A DNA stretch of 64,000 nucleotides from Arthrobacter sp. ov118 (GCF_900116495.1 NZ_FPAY01000001.1:930001-994000), one strand, 5' to 3'. Shown: positions 1 to 8,373, numbered from the stretch's first letter. Notes: a model not told the origin generated them from the sequence alone. A program made the numbers and translations.

Positions 1-508
1 GGTCCAGCACGGTGATGGCACCACCGCCGATCGGCATCTTACGCACCGAGGAGACATCCTGCCAGTAGAGGTTGACCCCGTCGGTAACGAGGTTGCGGTG
101 GTTGTTGAAGACGTCGATGTTCGTCAGCGTGGCCAGAACCGTCGCGGCTCCTCCGGCCAGGGGGATGCGCTCGATCGTGACGGTGGCGCCCCCATGTGTC
201 GCGAAGAAATAGCCGAAGAAGGCGCCGCCCACCTGTGCGAACACGATGTCGCCGAACCTCGCGCCCAGCTCGGCGTGAAGCAGGATCTCCTGCCCGGGGA
301 CCGCGCTCTGAGCCATCCTCCACACGGTGCCGAAATTAGCGTCGTGGGAGGTGAAGTAGAGGTTGCCGGTCGACAGGATGAGCCCGTCAGGCTGCCGGTA
401 CGAGACCAGTCCAGTGGTCAACGCCGCGGTCGTCGGACCACTTTCAGTCCCTTCATGGCTAACTGCGCCAACCTCCTGGGAAGAATTGGTGTGATCAGGG
501 TTCGTCAT
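1..508 (-). CDS. Beta-propeller-like protein, N-terminal part (cut by window start)
   Basis: A reading frame opens at ATG 508 on the minus strand and stays open to the window edge (about 169 codons). A good ribosome site (AAGGAGG) lies about 6 bases upstream of the ATG. The first ~30 residues are polar and low complexity. After that come repeated strands of the type LYFTSHD, LYWQDVSSVRKMPIGGG and TVLATL, the pattern of six-bladed TolB/SMP-30-like propellers in which each blade reads roughly 'dg..lyw.d....v.r.p..gg..t.l'. No signal peptide is evident. The family is a fold-level inference and no substrate or partner can be proposed. It is separated from the next intact gene by more than 900 bases of degraded DNA. 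Confidence 0.7.
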   Translation of the reverse strand, partial: MTNPDHTNSSQEVGAVSHEGTESGPTTAALTTGLVSYRQPDGLILSTGNLYFTSHDANFGTVWRMAQSAVPGQEILLHAELGARFGDIVFAQVGGAFFGYFFATHGGATVTIERIPLAGGAATVLATLTNIDVFNNHRNLVTDGVNLYWQDVSSVRKMPIGGGAITVLD

Positions 509-739
509 GCTGTCCTCCTTGCAGTGTTGACGGAATTGCCGAACGCCTGATGACGCCCACTCCTCCGGCCGCTGCCGGCTTCCGGAATGCTGCGCTGACC
601 GGACCCGTAGCCGGGGGCAAACATGCCGACGTCCGCCGCCGGCCAGCAGACCGAAGATTCTTGAATCAGCATGGCCTGCAAGCGTTACAACGGCGTTATC
701 AACGGTGTGCATGCCCGGTCCCGCGGTGCCTGTGCCACG

Positions 740-836
740 GACCGACTCCTCTTCAACTTCCGGGCCATCGTCGCGGAATTCGAGGCCGACCTGATCCGCA
801 CGGACCCGGGAGGGCATGGCGGTCGCCAAGGCAAAG
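740..836 (+). pseudogene. Serine recombinase (resolvase/invertase) remnant
   Basis: The frame reads DRLLFNFRAIVAEFEADLIR and then, after a shift of frame, REGMAVAKAK. Read together these reproduce the conserved central stretch of Tn3-type resolvases and DNA invertases (family pattern RLLFN.LA.VAEFEADLIR.RTREGMAVAKAKG). About two bases are missing near 800, between the Arg codon and the RTREG segment, so the frame is broken. The catalytic N-terminal domain and the helix-turn-helix C-terminus are not recognisable on either side. It is a dead fragment of a mobile-element recombinase. It lies in the same scarred stretch as the mosaic fragments at 960-1190, which suggests past transposition or excision here. 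Confidence 0.7.
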
Positions 837-959
837 TGCCCGCTTCCGTGGGAAGCACGGTTCACCATTTTCGCGCCTGCTCCGCGGACAAGGGTTGTGT
901 CGCCGACCTCCAGCAACCGGTGACCCGGGGCAAGGCCAACATCGCCCGCGAACGCCCTC

Positions 960-1190
960 CGCCCCTTGTTGCCCCATGGATCGCCTGCTCGCGGATCCCT
1001 CAACGGAGCAGCGCCGTTAGACCTCCGCCACCGGAGCGCGAACTGCGCCGCATACAGCGCCACGTACGCCTCGCCGGCGGCCTGGGGCCTGGGGCCCGTT
1101 CATCACGGCCGAGTTTTTGGTCAGGCCGACGACGGCGTGCTTGGACGCGGTGTAGGCGGCGCCGGCGGCGCACCCGCGACACCTTCCGGG
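960..1190 (-). pseudogene. Mosaic scar: ABC-transporter 3' end fused to an internal SDR fragment
   Basis: Two unrelated gene fragments are joined. Positions about 960-1082 resemble 26884-27010, the 3' end and downstream flank of the intact ABC transporter gene; read on the minus strand this part gives AYVALYAAQFA before the frame is lost, against AYAALYAAQFAAPVAEV in the intact protein. Positions about 1084-1190 are nearly identical to 17716-17822, inside the intact SDR gene (HAVVGLTKNSAV region). Neither fragment has a start or a complete domain. The rest of 837-1366 contains no gene I can support. Confidence 0.7.
968..987 (+). repeat. Degenerate copy of the 20-base word found at 7982 and 26886
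   Basis: This stretch matches the word GTCGCACCAYGGATCGTCTA at 16 of 20 positions. The two better copies are at 7982-8001 and 26886-26905. In all three places it lies beside SDR or ABC-transporter 3'-end sequence. Confidence 0.5.
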
Positions 1191-1366
1191 CACTCCCCTG
1201 CCGCGAAACCTCCATACAAATGCTGAGCTCCCCGATTCGCGTCGCTGAGCGGCCCCCGAGATGCCGCCGGCGTCGCTGCTGCCGGCTTGAAAGCAGACAC
1301 GGCCCTCGATTCCACTGAGGCCCTCTTGACGCCCTCCCCTCCCCATGAAACGATGGTGAGCAGTTG

Positions 1367-1380
1367 TGATACCGGTATCA
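1367..1380. promoter_or_regulatory. Putative LacI-family operator upstream of frlB
   Basis: TGATACCGGTATCA is a perfect 14-base palindrome with a central CG, as is usual for LacI/GalR operators. It lies 44 bases before the frlB start. An almost identical site (TGGTACCGGTATCA) lies at 4626-4639, upstream of the binding-protein gene of the same locus, and a LacI-family gene lies between them. That arrangement supports autoregulation and substrate-responsive control of both transcription units. Confidence 0.75.
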
Positions 1381-1423
1381 ATAAGTATCGGTTCCGGCTC
1401 TCCCACCGACGAAAGGACCGCTC

Positions 1424-2425
1424 GTGCTTGGCTTCAAAGAAGAGGAATTCCTCGCCCAGACCCGCAGCGCACTGGCGCTGCAGGGACAGATTGAACAGTT
1501 CGTCGGCTCCGTCCAGGAACGGGGCTTCGAGAATCTCTTCCTGATCGGGGCCGGTGGCACCTATGCGGCCATGCTCCCCTACGAGCACTTCATCCGCTCG
1601 CGCTCCACGCTGCCCGTCCGCGCGGCCATCGGCAAGGAACTCATGCTGACGGCGGACCCTGCTTTCGGACCCGGTACCGTCGCCGTTTTCGCTTCCGTTT
1701 CCGGAACGACGGAGGACATCATCGAGGCCATTGACTTCGCCAAGGCCAAAGGCGCCTACACGGTAGGCTTCACGGGATTCGCGGACAGCCCCTTTGCCAA
1801 GGCACTGGACACCGTCATGGTCACCGAACCCAAGACCTGGCCGTTCGATATCCCCCTGCTGCTCTTGAGCACCCGTCTGCTCGCCGCGCGCGGCGAGTTT
1901 GACGGCTATGAAGAGCTTGCGGCGGAGTTGCAGACCATCCCCGAAACCCTCGTTGACGTGGCCCGCCAGGCCGAGCCGGCCGCGGAGGCTTTTGCCGAAC
2001 GGAACAAGGACGTCGACTACCATTTCCTCGTCGGCGCCGGGAACCTCTGGGGCTTCACTTACCTTTACTCCATGTGCATCCTCGAAGAGATGCAATGGCT
2101 CCGGACGACGCGCGTCCACGGTGCCGAATTTTTCCACGGCTCCCTGGAACTCATCGAGGAAGATACGAGCCTCATGCTTTTCCTCGGCGAGGACGAAAGC
2201 CGGCCGCTCATGGAACGCGTGGTCAAGTTTGCTGAGAACTACAACAAGAACACCACCCTGTTCGACACCAAGGATTACGAACTGGCCGGGATCAGCCCCC
2301 GGTTCCGTGGCCTGGTGGCACCCCTGGTCATGGACACCGTGGTTGACCGGATCAGCAAGCACCTCGAGAGGGTCCGAAACCACCCGCTGGACCTGCGCCG
2401 CTACTACCGCGTCGTTGAATACTGA
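1424..2425 (+). CDS. frlB: FrlB-like fructosamine-6-phosphate deglycase (SIS domains)
   Basis: A 333-residue protein with two sugar-isomerase (SIS) domains. Residues ~35-150 carry LFLIGAGGTYAA and ASVSGTTEDII, the phosphate-binding SIS signature; the second half carries HGAEFFHGSLELIEE and ends with LDLRRYYRVVEY, a terminus very like that of E. coli FrlB (…DERRYYGGLVEY). FrlB enzymes split 6-phosphorylated Amadori products (fructose-lysine and related fructosamines) into glucose 6-phosphate and the free amine or amino acid. Start is GTG at 1424, with GAAAGGA 6-12 bases upstream. It leads a cluster with a PfkB kinase, LacI regulator and CUT1 importer, the gene content of Bacillus frlBONMD. The exact Amadori substrate cannot be told from sequence. 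Confidence 0.8.
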   Translation: MLGFKEEEFLAQTRSALALQGQIEQFVGSVQERGFENLFLIGAGGTYAAMLPYEHFIRSRSTLPVRAAIGKELMLTADPAFGPGTVAVFASVSGTTEDIIEAIDFAKAKGAYTVGFTGFADSPFAKALDTVMVTEPKTWPFDIPLLLLSTRLLAARGEFDGYEELAAELQTIPETLVDVARQAEPAAEAFAERNKDVDYHFLVGAGNLWGFTYLYSMCILEEMQWLRTTRVHGAEFFHGSLELIEEDTSLMLFLGEDESRPLMERVVKFAENYNKNTTLFDTKDYELAGISPRFRGLVAPLVMDTVVDRISKHLERVRNHPLDLRRYYRVVEY

Positions 2426-2518
2426 CAGAGACCCTTTGCCGCACCCCGGCTCCGGGGCATGGCCACCAGCACTGCGGGCCCGGACGCGCCGGGCCCGCAG
2501 CGTCGAGACAGGAAGAGC

Positions 2519-3397
2519 ATGAAAGTAATCGGCTTCGGGGACAATATTGTGGACCGCTTTCTGGACCGCAAAATGATCTACCCCGGTGGCAACTGCGTCA
2601 ACTTTGCAGTCATGGCGCGCCGCCGCGGCGTCGAATCCGCCTACCTTGGCGTCTTCGGTTCCGATCCGCTGGGTGACTTTGTCCGTGCCGCCTTACAGGA
2701 CGAGGGGGTAGACGTCAGCCGCTGTGTTATCCGTGAAGGCCCCAACGGCGTCACCGAAATCAAGGTCGTTGACGGCGACCGGATATTTCTGGGCTGGAAC
2801 GAGGGAGGCGTCACCATGAGTCAGCCATTCGTGCTGGAGCGGGAACACCTCGACTATCTGGCGACGGCAGACCTGGTGCACTCAAGCGTCTATTCCGCGT
2901 CCGAACCGCAGCTTCCGGCGGTCCGGACGGTCGGCACCCTGGTCAGCTTTGACTACTCCTCCGAACCGGAACGGCGTACCGACGACTATTTGCAGCGAAC
3001 GGCGCCGTTCGTCGACCTTGCCCTGCTCTCCCTCGGGGGTCAGCCCCTGGATGCTGCCGAAAGGGACCTGCGGCGGGTAGTTGCAGCAGGCGCCTCCTTG
3101 GCCGTCGGGACGAGGGGGGCGGCCGGGGCCTTGCTGTTCGACGGCAACAACTTCCTTTCCCAAGGGGCCGCCGCCGTAGACGCACGGCGGTTCGCCGACA
3201 CGATGGGATGCGGTGATGCCTTCTTGGCCGGGCTCGTCGTGAGCCTTCTCAACGCCGGCTGGACGCGGCACTTCCGGCCATCCAGCGGCAATCTGCGGGA
3301 GGCGCTGGCCTTCGCAGCCGTCACTGCCGCAGAGCAGTGCTATGTGGAGGGCGCCTTCGGATACGGAATCCCGGTCGCTGCACCAACTAGGATCTGA
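2519..3397 (+). CDS. frlD: FrlD-like fructosamine 6-kinase (PfkB family)
   Basis: A 292-residue ribokinase/PfkB-fold kinase. It begins MKVIGFGDNIVDRFLDRKMI, followed by YPGGNCVNFAVMARR (sugar-binding GGN motif), and ends with the family's anion-hole and catalytic motif DTMGCGDAFLAGL, in which the Asp of GD is the base. It would phosphorylate the 6-OH of an imported Amadori compound to feed FrlB. I chose ATG 2519 because AGGAAGAG lies just upstream and the protein then begins exactly where the family does; an upstream ATG at 2459 would add a 20-residue Pro/Arg-rich tail not seen in the family. It follows frlB by 93 bases. A generic PfkB sugar kinase is the alternative, but the pairing with an FrlB-like deglycase favours FrlD. 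Confidence 0.75.
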   Translation: MKVIGFGDNIVDRFLDRKMIYPGGNCVNFAVMARRRGVESAYLGVFGSDPLGDFVRAALQDEGVDVSRCVIREGPNGVTEIKVVDGDRIFLGWNEGGVTMSQPFVLEREHLDYLATADLVHSSVYSASEPQLPAVRTVGTLVSFDYSSEPERRTDDYLQRTAPFVDLALLSLGGQPLDAAERDLRRVVAAGASLAVGTRGAAGALLFDGNNFLSQGAAAVDARRFADTMGCGDAFLAGLVVSLLNAGWTRHFRPSSGNLREALAFAAVTAAEQCYVEGAFGYGIPVAAPTRI

Positions 3398-3459
3398 TGC
3401 AGGAATAAACCAATGAGCCGGAACCGCAGCCGCGGATTCCATGAAACGAAGGGACCCGG

Positions 3460-4566
3460 ATGTCGTCGGACCATCAGCACCATGCGGCTGCTCCGACCAT
3501 CACAGAAGTTGCCGCTGCTGCCGGAGTCGGCAGGGCCACGGTCGCCCGCACCCTGGGAAACTACGGCTCAGTCAGTGATGCCACCCGCGCCAAGGTGATG
3601 CGCGCCGCGGAGCGGTTGGGCTACCAACCCAACACCTTGGCGCGGAGCATGACGACGGGCATCACCAAGACCCTCGGAATCGTCCTGGCGGACGTCGCCA
3701 ACCCGTTCTTCTCCGGCGTCCTCAAAGGCATTTCGGACACAGCCAAGCTGGCCGGCTACGATGCCATCATCCTGAGCACCGACGAGAAACTGGAGCTGGA
3801 GCGGGACGCCATCGGGGTCCTGCTGGCCAAACAGGTTGACGGCCTGGTGGTGGCTTCGGCCGCGGGTCGGGGCGACGACGTCTCGCACCTTGCCAACGCC
3901 ATGGAGCGTGGGATTCCGGTAGTACTGATCGACCGCCTGGTGGACAGCCTGGACACCGATTCGGTGGTGATCGACAACCGTGAAGCGGCCCGATCCGCCG
4001 TCGGTTCCCTGATCCGGAACGGCCACCGGAGAATCGCCTTTGCCTGGGGACCGGTGACCCTCAGCCCGGCAACGGACCTGGAGCAGATGCACCGCATCCT
4101 CGATGAGGCCCTCTGGAGCGACGGGGAACGCCTGCGCGGCTACCTCGATGCCCTGGACGAAGCCGGGATACCTTTCGACACCGCCCTGGTGACCCACGTC
4201 CTGAAAAACGAAGGACAAGCTACCCGGGCTGTCAGCGGCATGCTGGCACTCGCGGATCCGCCCACCGCGATCTTCACCACCGAGACGGAGGCCACCGTGG
4301 GCGCCCTTCATGCGTTGCGGGCTCGAAACCTGCGGCTGCTGAAGGATATCTCGCTCATTGGCTTCGACGACAGCCCGTGGGCTGCCGTCATGGAACCCCC
4401 GCTGACCATGATCCAGCAGCCCATGCGGGAGCTGGGAACGGTCGCTGCCCGCCAACTCATCGCCCGCATCGACGGCGATACCTCTGCCCCGTCGAAGCAT
4501 GTCCTGCCCTCTACCCTGATCGCACGCTCATCGGACGGGCCAGTGCCGGGCATACGCGGCAAATAG
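3460..4566 (+). CDS. LacI-family transcriptional regulator of the Amadori locus
   Basis: A 368-residue LacI/GalR repressor. The N-terminal helix-turn-helix reads TITEVAAAAGVGRATVARTL, followed by the hinge-helix motif RLGYQPNTLARSM that reads the operator's central CG. The remainder is a type I periplasmic-binding-protein fold (TLGIVLADVANPFFSGVLKG; later IFTTETEATVGALHAL and LIGFDDSPWAAVMEPPLT). Start is ATG 3460 with GAAGGGA upstream. It sits between the enzyme genes and the transporter genes. Each group is preceded by a near-identical palindrome (1367-1380, 4626-4639), so this protein very probably binds those sites and is released by an Amadori sugar or its phosphate. Confidence 0.85.
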   Translation: MSSDHQHHAAAPTITEVAAAAGVGRATVARTLGNYGSVSDATRAKVMRAAERLGYQPNTLARSMTTGITKTLGIVLADVANPFFSGVLKGISDTAKLAGYDAIILSTDEKLELERDAIGVLLAKQVDGLVVASAAGRGDDVSHLANAMERGIPVVLIDRLVDSLDTDSVVIDNREAARSAVGSLIRNGHRRIAFAWGPVTLSPATDLEQMHRILDEALWSDGERLRGYLDALDEAGIPFDTALVTHVLKNEGQATRAVSGMLALADPPTAIFTTETEATVGALHALRARNLRLLKDISLIGFDDSPWAAVMEPPLTMIQQPMRELGTVAARQLIARIDGDTSAPSKHVLPSTLIARSSDGPVPGIRGK

Positions 4567-4625
4567 AAATTCCCTGGTAATTCCTGTTTGAACCCTTCCC
4601 CATCACACCAAACCATGATTCACTG

Positions 4626-4639
4626 TGGTACCGGTATCA
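4626..4639. promoter_or_regulatory. Second putative LacI-family operator, upstream of the importer genes
   Basis: TGGTACCGGTATCA matches the 1367-1380 palindrome at 13 of 14 positions and lies in the 184-base gap between the LacI gene and the binding-protein gene, so the importer probably has its own regulated promoter here. Confidence 0.75.
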
Positions 4640-4750
4640 CTAATCTCAACATCTTCGGCAGCGGAGGCTGGCGGCCTATCCAACGGAGGATCGGCGCGCC
4701 ACTCCAAATCGTGAAGCCTCGGCTCATCGGCCCCTGAGCGAAAGTAGAAA

Positions 4751-6076
4751 ATGATGCGCAAAAGCACCCAATTGATGACGGCAATATTGGCAGGGGCCGC
4801 CCTGGCGCTTGCCGGTTGCGCGGACGGCGGGAGCCAGACCGCCGCTCCCCTCGACCTCGCCAAGGCCCCGGAGTATTCGGGCACCCTGAGCATCCTGACC
4901 AAGTTTGGCGGCGATCCCCTCGAGCCGTACTTCGAGGATCTGGCCGCCGGGTACAAGAAGCTTCACCCGGACGTGTCCTTCGAGCTCATTCAGGAGACAG
5001 ACCAGAGCATCAAGGACAAAACCAAGACTCTCACCGCGTCACAGGCCCTGCCGGACATCTACTTCACCTGGGCGGGCAACTGGGCCAACAACTTCATCGA
5101 CGGCGGGCTTGCTGCCGATCTCACCCCCGCCATAGCACCCGGCACCGAGTGGGGGAACAACTTCGGGGAATCGGCACTCAAGGCCTTCGAAAAAGACGGT
5201 AAATACTTTGCCGTCCCGCTGTACAACAACGGCAAATTCATGGGTTACAACCAAAGGATCTTCAAAGAACTGGGCCTCACGCCGCCGACGACCTTCGAGG
5301 AACTCATGTCCTCCTGCTCCGTCCTCAAGGCCGCCGGCTACGAGCCCATCGCGTTTGGAAACAAGGACGGCTGGCCGGCACTGCATTACCTTCAGCAACT
5401 GTTCGCCTACGAAGTGCCGGCCCAGGTGTTGGAGGCCGACTTCAACCCGGGAACGGCGAAATTGGAGGACGCGGGCTACCTCAAAGCGATGAAGCAATTC
5501 ACCGCCCTGGTCAACGCCTGCACCGGCAGCGGCAAGGATTCCAACGGTGTCCTGTACACCACCGCTCAGCAGGCCCTGGCCCAAGGCAAGGCCGGAATGT
5601 ACTACCAGGAGATCCTCGAGTTCGACACCACGTCATCGGACAAATCCCCGTTGAGGAAGGACGGTCTCGGAATATTCAAACTCCCCGCCGCCTCGGACGC
5701 GAAGGGCGACACCAAAGCCATTGAAGGTTCTCCCGAGGGCTACATCATCAATGCCAAGTCCAGGAACGCCGCCCTCGCTGCAGACTTCATGAAGTTCGCC
5801 ACCAGCACCCTCAATGCCGCGAAGCTCTCGGCCCCGCCGTACGGCCAGCCCAGCGCAGTCAAGGGCGCCGTCTCAGAACAGAACTCCACAAGCCCCGTGA
5901 TCGAGGGCATCAACCAGGTGAACGAGGCGTCGAACGCCATCATCTGGCTGGACTCGGTGACGGTTCCCGAGGTCGCAGACGCCTGGCTGGCCGGCGGAGA
6001 AGCCCTGATCGCCGGAACACAAAGCCCCGAACAGGTTCTCGCCTCGGTCCGTTCCGCCTCCAGCGCAGCCAGATAG
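4751..6076 (+). CDS. Sugar ABC transporter substrate-binding lipoprotein (CUT1, FrlO-like)
   Basis: A 441-residue extracellular solute-binding protein, family 1. It has a lipoprotein signal peptide: basic start (MMRKS), a hydrophobic run and a lipobox LAGC with the lipidated Cys at about residue 23. The mature protein has family features such as SGTLSILTKFGGDPLEPYF, DIYFTWAGNWANNFIDGG, FAVPLYNNGKFMGYNQRIF and a C-terminal helical half. It should capture the fructosamine outside the membrane and deliver it to the two permeases that follow. Start is ATG 4751; ATG 4754 is equally possible. It ends 11 bases before the first permease gene. Confidence 0.85.
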   Translation: MMRKSTQLMTAILAGAALALAGCADGGSQTAAPLDLAKAPEYSGTLSILTKFGGDPLEPYFEDLAAGYKKLHPDVSFELIQETDQSIKDKTKTLTASQALPDIYFTWAGNWANNFIDGGLAADLTPAIAPGTEWGNNFGESALKAFEKDGKYFAVPLYNNGKFMGYNQRIFKELGLTPPTTFEELMSSCSVLKAAGYEPIAFGNKDGWPALHYLQQLFAYEVPAQVLEADFNPGTAKLEDAGYLKAMKQFTALVNACTGSGKDSNGVLYTTAQQALAQGKAGMYYQEILEFDTTSSDKSPLRKDGLGIFKLPAASDAKGDTKAIEGSPEGYIINAKSRNAALAADFMKFATSTLNAAKLSAPPYGQPSAVKGAVSEQNSTSPVIEGINQVNEASNAIIWLDSVTVPEVADAWLAGGEALIAGTQSPEQVLASVRSASSAAR

Positions 6077-6087
6077 CGGGCAACGCC

Positions 6088-7059
6088 ATGACGATTTCCA
6101 ATACCGCACGGAGACCGGCAGTCCCGCACTCGGTGCCTAAGTCCGCCGGCCGCCCGGCGCAAGAACCCACGAAAAAGGCGTCGTCGCGTCGTTGGCGCAA
6201 CCTTGTCTGGGTGCTTCCCGCCGCCTCGCTGTTGTGCATCTTCGCCTACCTGCCTCTCATGCAGAACCTCGGTTTCAGCATGCTCAAGTGGGACATCTAC
6301 AGCGGACGGCAGACCTTTGTGGGTGCAGACAACTACATCAAGATGTTCAATGACCCCATTTTTTGGAGGTCACTGCTCAACAACACCCTGTACGCCGGAA
6401 TCTCAATCGTGTTCCAGGTGTTCGGAGCCCTCATCCTCGCCGCGATGGTCGAAGGGCTGCGCAGCGAACGGTGGCGCGGGATCCTGCGTGCCATCTACTT
6501 CGTCCCTTCCGCGATATCGCTCACCGTCGCGGGCCTTCTGTTCTACTTCATCTACGAGCCGCGAATGGGCATCCTGAATGCGGCACTCGAGTTCGTGGGC
6601 CTGGGCAACATCACCCAGGCGTGGCTGGGCCAGGAAAACACCGCGATCTTCGGCATAGTCGCCATGAGCCAGTGGCAGGGTTTTGGCTACTGCACATTGC
6701 TGTTTGCCGTCGCTTTGCAGCGGATCCCCAGCGAACTGTACGAGGCAGCCTCGATCGACGGCGTCGGCCCTTTTCGGCGGTTCTTTTCCATTTCCCTGCC
6801 GCTGGTAAGGGAAATGAGCAGCCTCATGATGATCGTCACGGTGTCAGGGGCATTCCAAGTGTTCAACGAAGTCATGGTGATGACGACCGGCGGTCCGAAC
6901 AATTCCAGCCAGGTCCTGGGTACCTGGCTCTACCGAAGCGGTTTTGTCCGCAACGATTTCGGCTACGCAGCCGCCATTGCCACCGCCGTTTTCATCATCA
7001 CACTGGTGCTCGCAGTGCTTCAGCTCCGGTTATCCAAGCACAGGAGAGTCCAGTGGTAA
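6088..7059 (+). CDS. Sugar ABC transporter permease (CUT1, MsmF/FrlN type)
   Basis: A 323-residue inner-membrane permease. After a ~35-residue basic cytoplasmic tail there are six predicted membrane segments, starting at WVLPAASLLCIFAYLPLMQNL. The EAA loop that contacts the ATPase is present: YEAASIDGVGPFRRFFSISLPL, the expected EAA---G---------I-LP pattern. It pairs with the next gene to form the channel. No ATPase gene occurs in the locus, so the pair presumably uses a shared MsmK/MsiK-type ATPase encoded elsewhere, as Frl importers do in Bacillus with MsmX. Confidence 0.85.
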   Translation: MTISNTARRPAVPHSVPKSAGRPAQEPTKKASSRRWRNLVWVLPAASLLCIFAYLPLMQNLGFSMLKWDIYSGRQTFVGADNYIKMFNDPIFWRSLLNNTLYAGISIVFQVFGALILAAMVEGLRSERWRGILRAIYFVPSAISLTVAGLLFYFIYEPRMGILNAALEFVGLGNITQAWLGQENTAIFGIVAMSQWQGFGYCTLLFAVALQRIPSELYEAASIDGVGPFRRFFSISLPLVREMSSLMMIVTVSGAFQVFNEVMVMTTGGPNNSSQVLGTWLYRSGFVRNDFGYAAAIATAVFIITLVLAVLQLRLSKHRRVQW

Positions 7060-7889
7060 CGCGCACGTCCGTACTCGTCGTTGTTGGCCGGGTGTTCGTC
7101 CGGGCCTTCCTGTTGGCCCTCGCCGTAGTCGTCATCTATCCGTTGCTGTGGATGCTGCTGAACGGGGTGAAGTCCAACGCGGAACTGTTCGCCAACCCGT
7201 TCGCATTCCCGGTCGCCTGGCGCTGGGAAAACTACGCCACCGCCTGGAACCGCGGAGTGGGGGACTATCTCACGACGAGCGTTCTAGTCACCGTAACGTC
7301 CACTGTCGCCACGGTGTTCATCAGCGCCTGGGCGGCCTACGGATTAACGAAGGTCAACATCCCCTTCAGCCGCACCGTGCTGATCCTTATCCTGGGCGGA
7401 CTGATGCTTGCGCCCACCGTGGCCCTCATTCCGCTGGTGAAGATGTTCCAGACGATGGGCCTCTACAACAGCTTTTGGGCGCTCCTGATCCTTTACACCG
7501 CGTTCCGTGTTCCTTTTACAACTTTCCTGATCCGGGCCTACATGATGGACCTGCCCGCTGAAGTGGATGAAGCAGCCGCGGTGGACGGAGCCTCGAAATC
7601 GCGGGCCTTCTGGCAGATCATCCTGCCGATGTGCCGCCCGATCATTGTTTCCACGGTTCTGCTGAATATTCTCTTCACCTGGAACGAATACCTTTTCGCG
7701 ATGATCTTCACAAGTGGCGGTGCCCTGCAGACCCTGCCCGTAGGGCTCACCAATCTCATGTCCAAACACGGCACGGATTATCCCGTGGTCTTCGCGGGCA
7801 TGGCGATCGCTGCGCTTCCGGTCATTGTGATCTTCTTTGCCGGCCAGCGGTACTTCATCCGCGGTCTGGCCGACGGTGTCGGGAAGTAA
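7053..7889 (+). CDS. Sugar ABC transporter permease (CUT1, MsmG/FrlM type)
   Basis: A 278-residue permease beginning at GTG 7053, which overlaps the previous stop codon by seven bases and has AGGAGA just upstream; translational coupling is likely. It has six membrane segments and the MsmG-type signatures ENYATAWNRGVGDY near the N-terminus and the EAA loop DEAAAVDGASKSRAFWQIILPM in the second half. It ends with YFIRGLADGVGK, the usual GLxxGAVKG-like tail of this family. It completes the importer. Upstream in-frame codons exist but would place the start inside the previous permease gene without a ribosome site. Confidence 0.85.
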   Translation: MVTRTSVLVVVGRVFVRAFLLALAVVVIYPLLWMLLNGVKSNAELFANPFAFPVAWRWENYATAWNRGVGDYLTTSVLVTVTSTVATVFISAWAAYGLTKVNIPFSRTVLILILGGLMLAPTVALIPLVKMFQTMGLYNSFWALLILYTAFRVPFTTFLIRAYMMDLPAEVDEAAAVDGASKSRAFWQIILPMCRPIIVSTVLLNILFTWNEYLFAMIFTSGGALQTLPVGLTNLMSKHGTDYPVVFAGMAIAALPVIVIFFAGQRYFIRGLADGVGK

Positions 7890-7981
7890 CCGTGCCCAGC
7901 ACCAGCCCCTGTCCGAATAACGTACCTGGCCTGCCGCTAACAGAGCACGTGTAACCCTTCGGACGATGAGGCGCTCCTCCT

Positions 7982-8001
7982 GTCGCACCATGGATCGTCT
8001 A
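7982..8001 (+). repeat. 20-base word shared with 26886-26905
   Basis: GTCGCACCATGGATCGTCTA differs by one base from the copy at 26886-26905, and a degenerate copy lies at 968-987. It borders the broken SDR copy. It may be a junction or target sequence of past recombination. The rest of 7890-8033 has no gene. Confidence 0.55.
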
Positions 8002-8033
8002 AATTGCGGAACCCGTCCGTAGGTTTCCGCCCG

Positions 8034-8067
8034 GCGGACGACGGCGGGGCCTCCCGCCGTCGTCCGC
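8034..8067. terminator. Hairpin copied along with the SDR fragment
   Basis: GCGGACGACGGCGGG and CCCGCCGTCGTCCGC face each other around a four-base loop. The same hairpin, with longer arms, lies at 17442-17483 just downstream of the intact SDR gene, so the duplicated segment included the terminator. Confidence 0.7.
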
Positions 8068-8086
8068 TTGCGTTTGGTCCGATCCC

Positions 8087-8373
8087 CTACAGTGCCGACC
8101 AGCCGCCGTCGGAGGCGAGGATGGCGCCGTTGACGTTGGTGCCGTCGTCGCTGAGCAGGAAGGTGATGGAGCGGCGAGCTGCGCCGCGGTGGCGGGTGTG
8201 GGGACGGTGGCCTGCATCAGCGGGCCGAGGCGTTCGGCCGCGAGCTGTGGGATCCCCGGGTGGCCACGATGTTGGCGATGATGGGGCCGGGGGCCACGGC
8301 GTCGAAGCGCAGGCCCTTCGGCCCGTACATCACGGCCGAGTTTTTGGTCAGGCCGACGACGGCGTGCTTGGAG
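8087..8373 (-). pseudogene. Broken second copy of the SDR gene (C-terminal third)
   Basis: The minus strand matches the 3' part of the intact SDR gene (17498-17785) almost base for base, from stop codon to the NSAVMYGP region. It has at least two frame-breaking changes: a missing base near 8171 (atggagcgg against atggaagcgg in the intact gene) and extra bases near 8258 (gagctgtgggatcc against gagctgggatcc). It ends abruptly at 8372 within the codons for KHAVVG, where unrelated AT-richer sequence begins. It has no start, no NAD-binding motif and no catalytic Tyr/Lys, so it cannot be functional. Confidence 0.85.

Noticed and set aside
550..1318. Overlapping plus-strand open frames before the Amadori locus
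   Set aside because: They have no ribosome sites, switch family content along their length (recombinase fragment, ABC 3' end, SDR antisense) and are better explained as scarred DNA.
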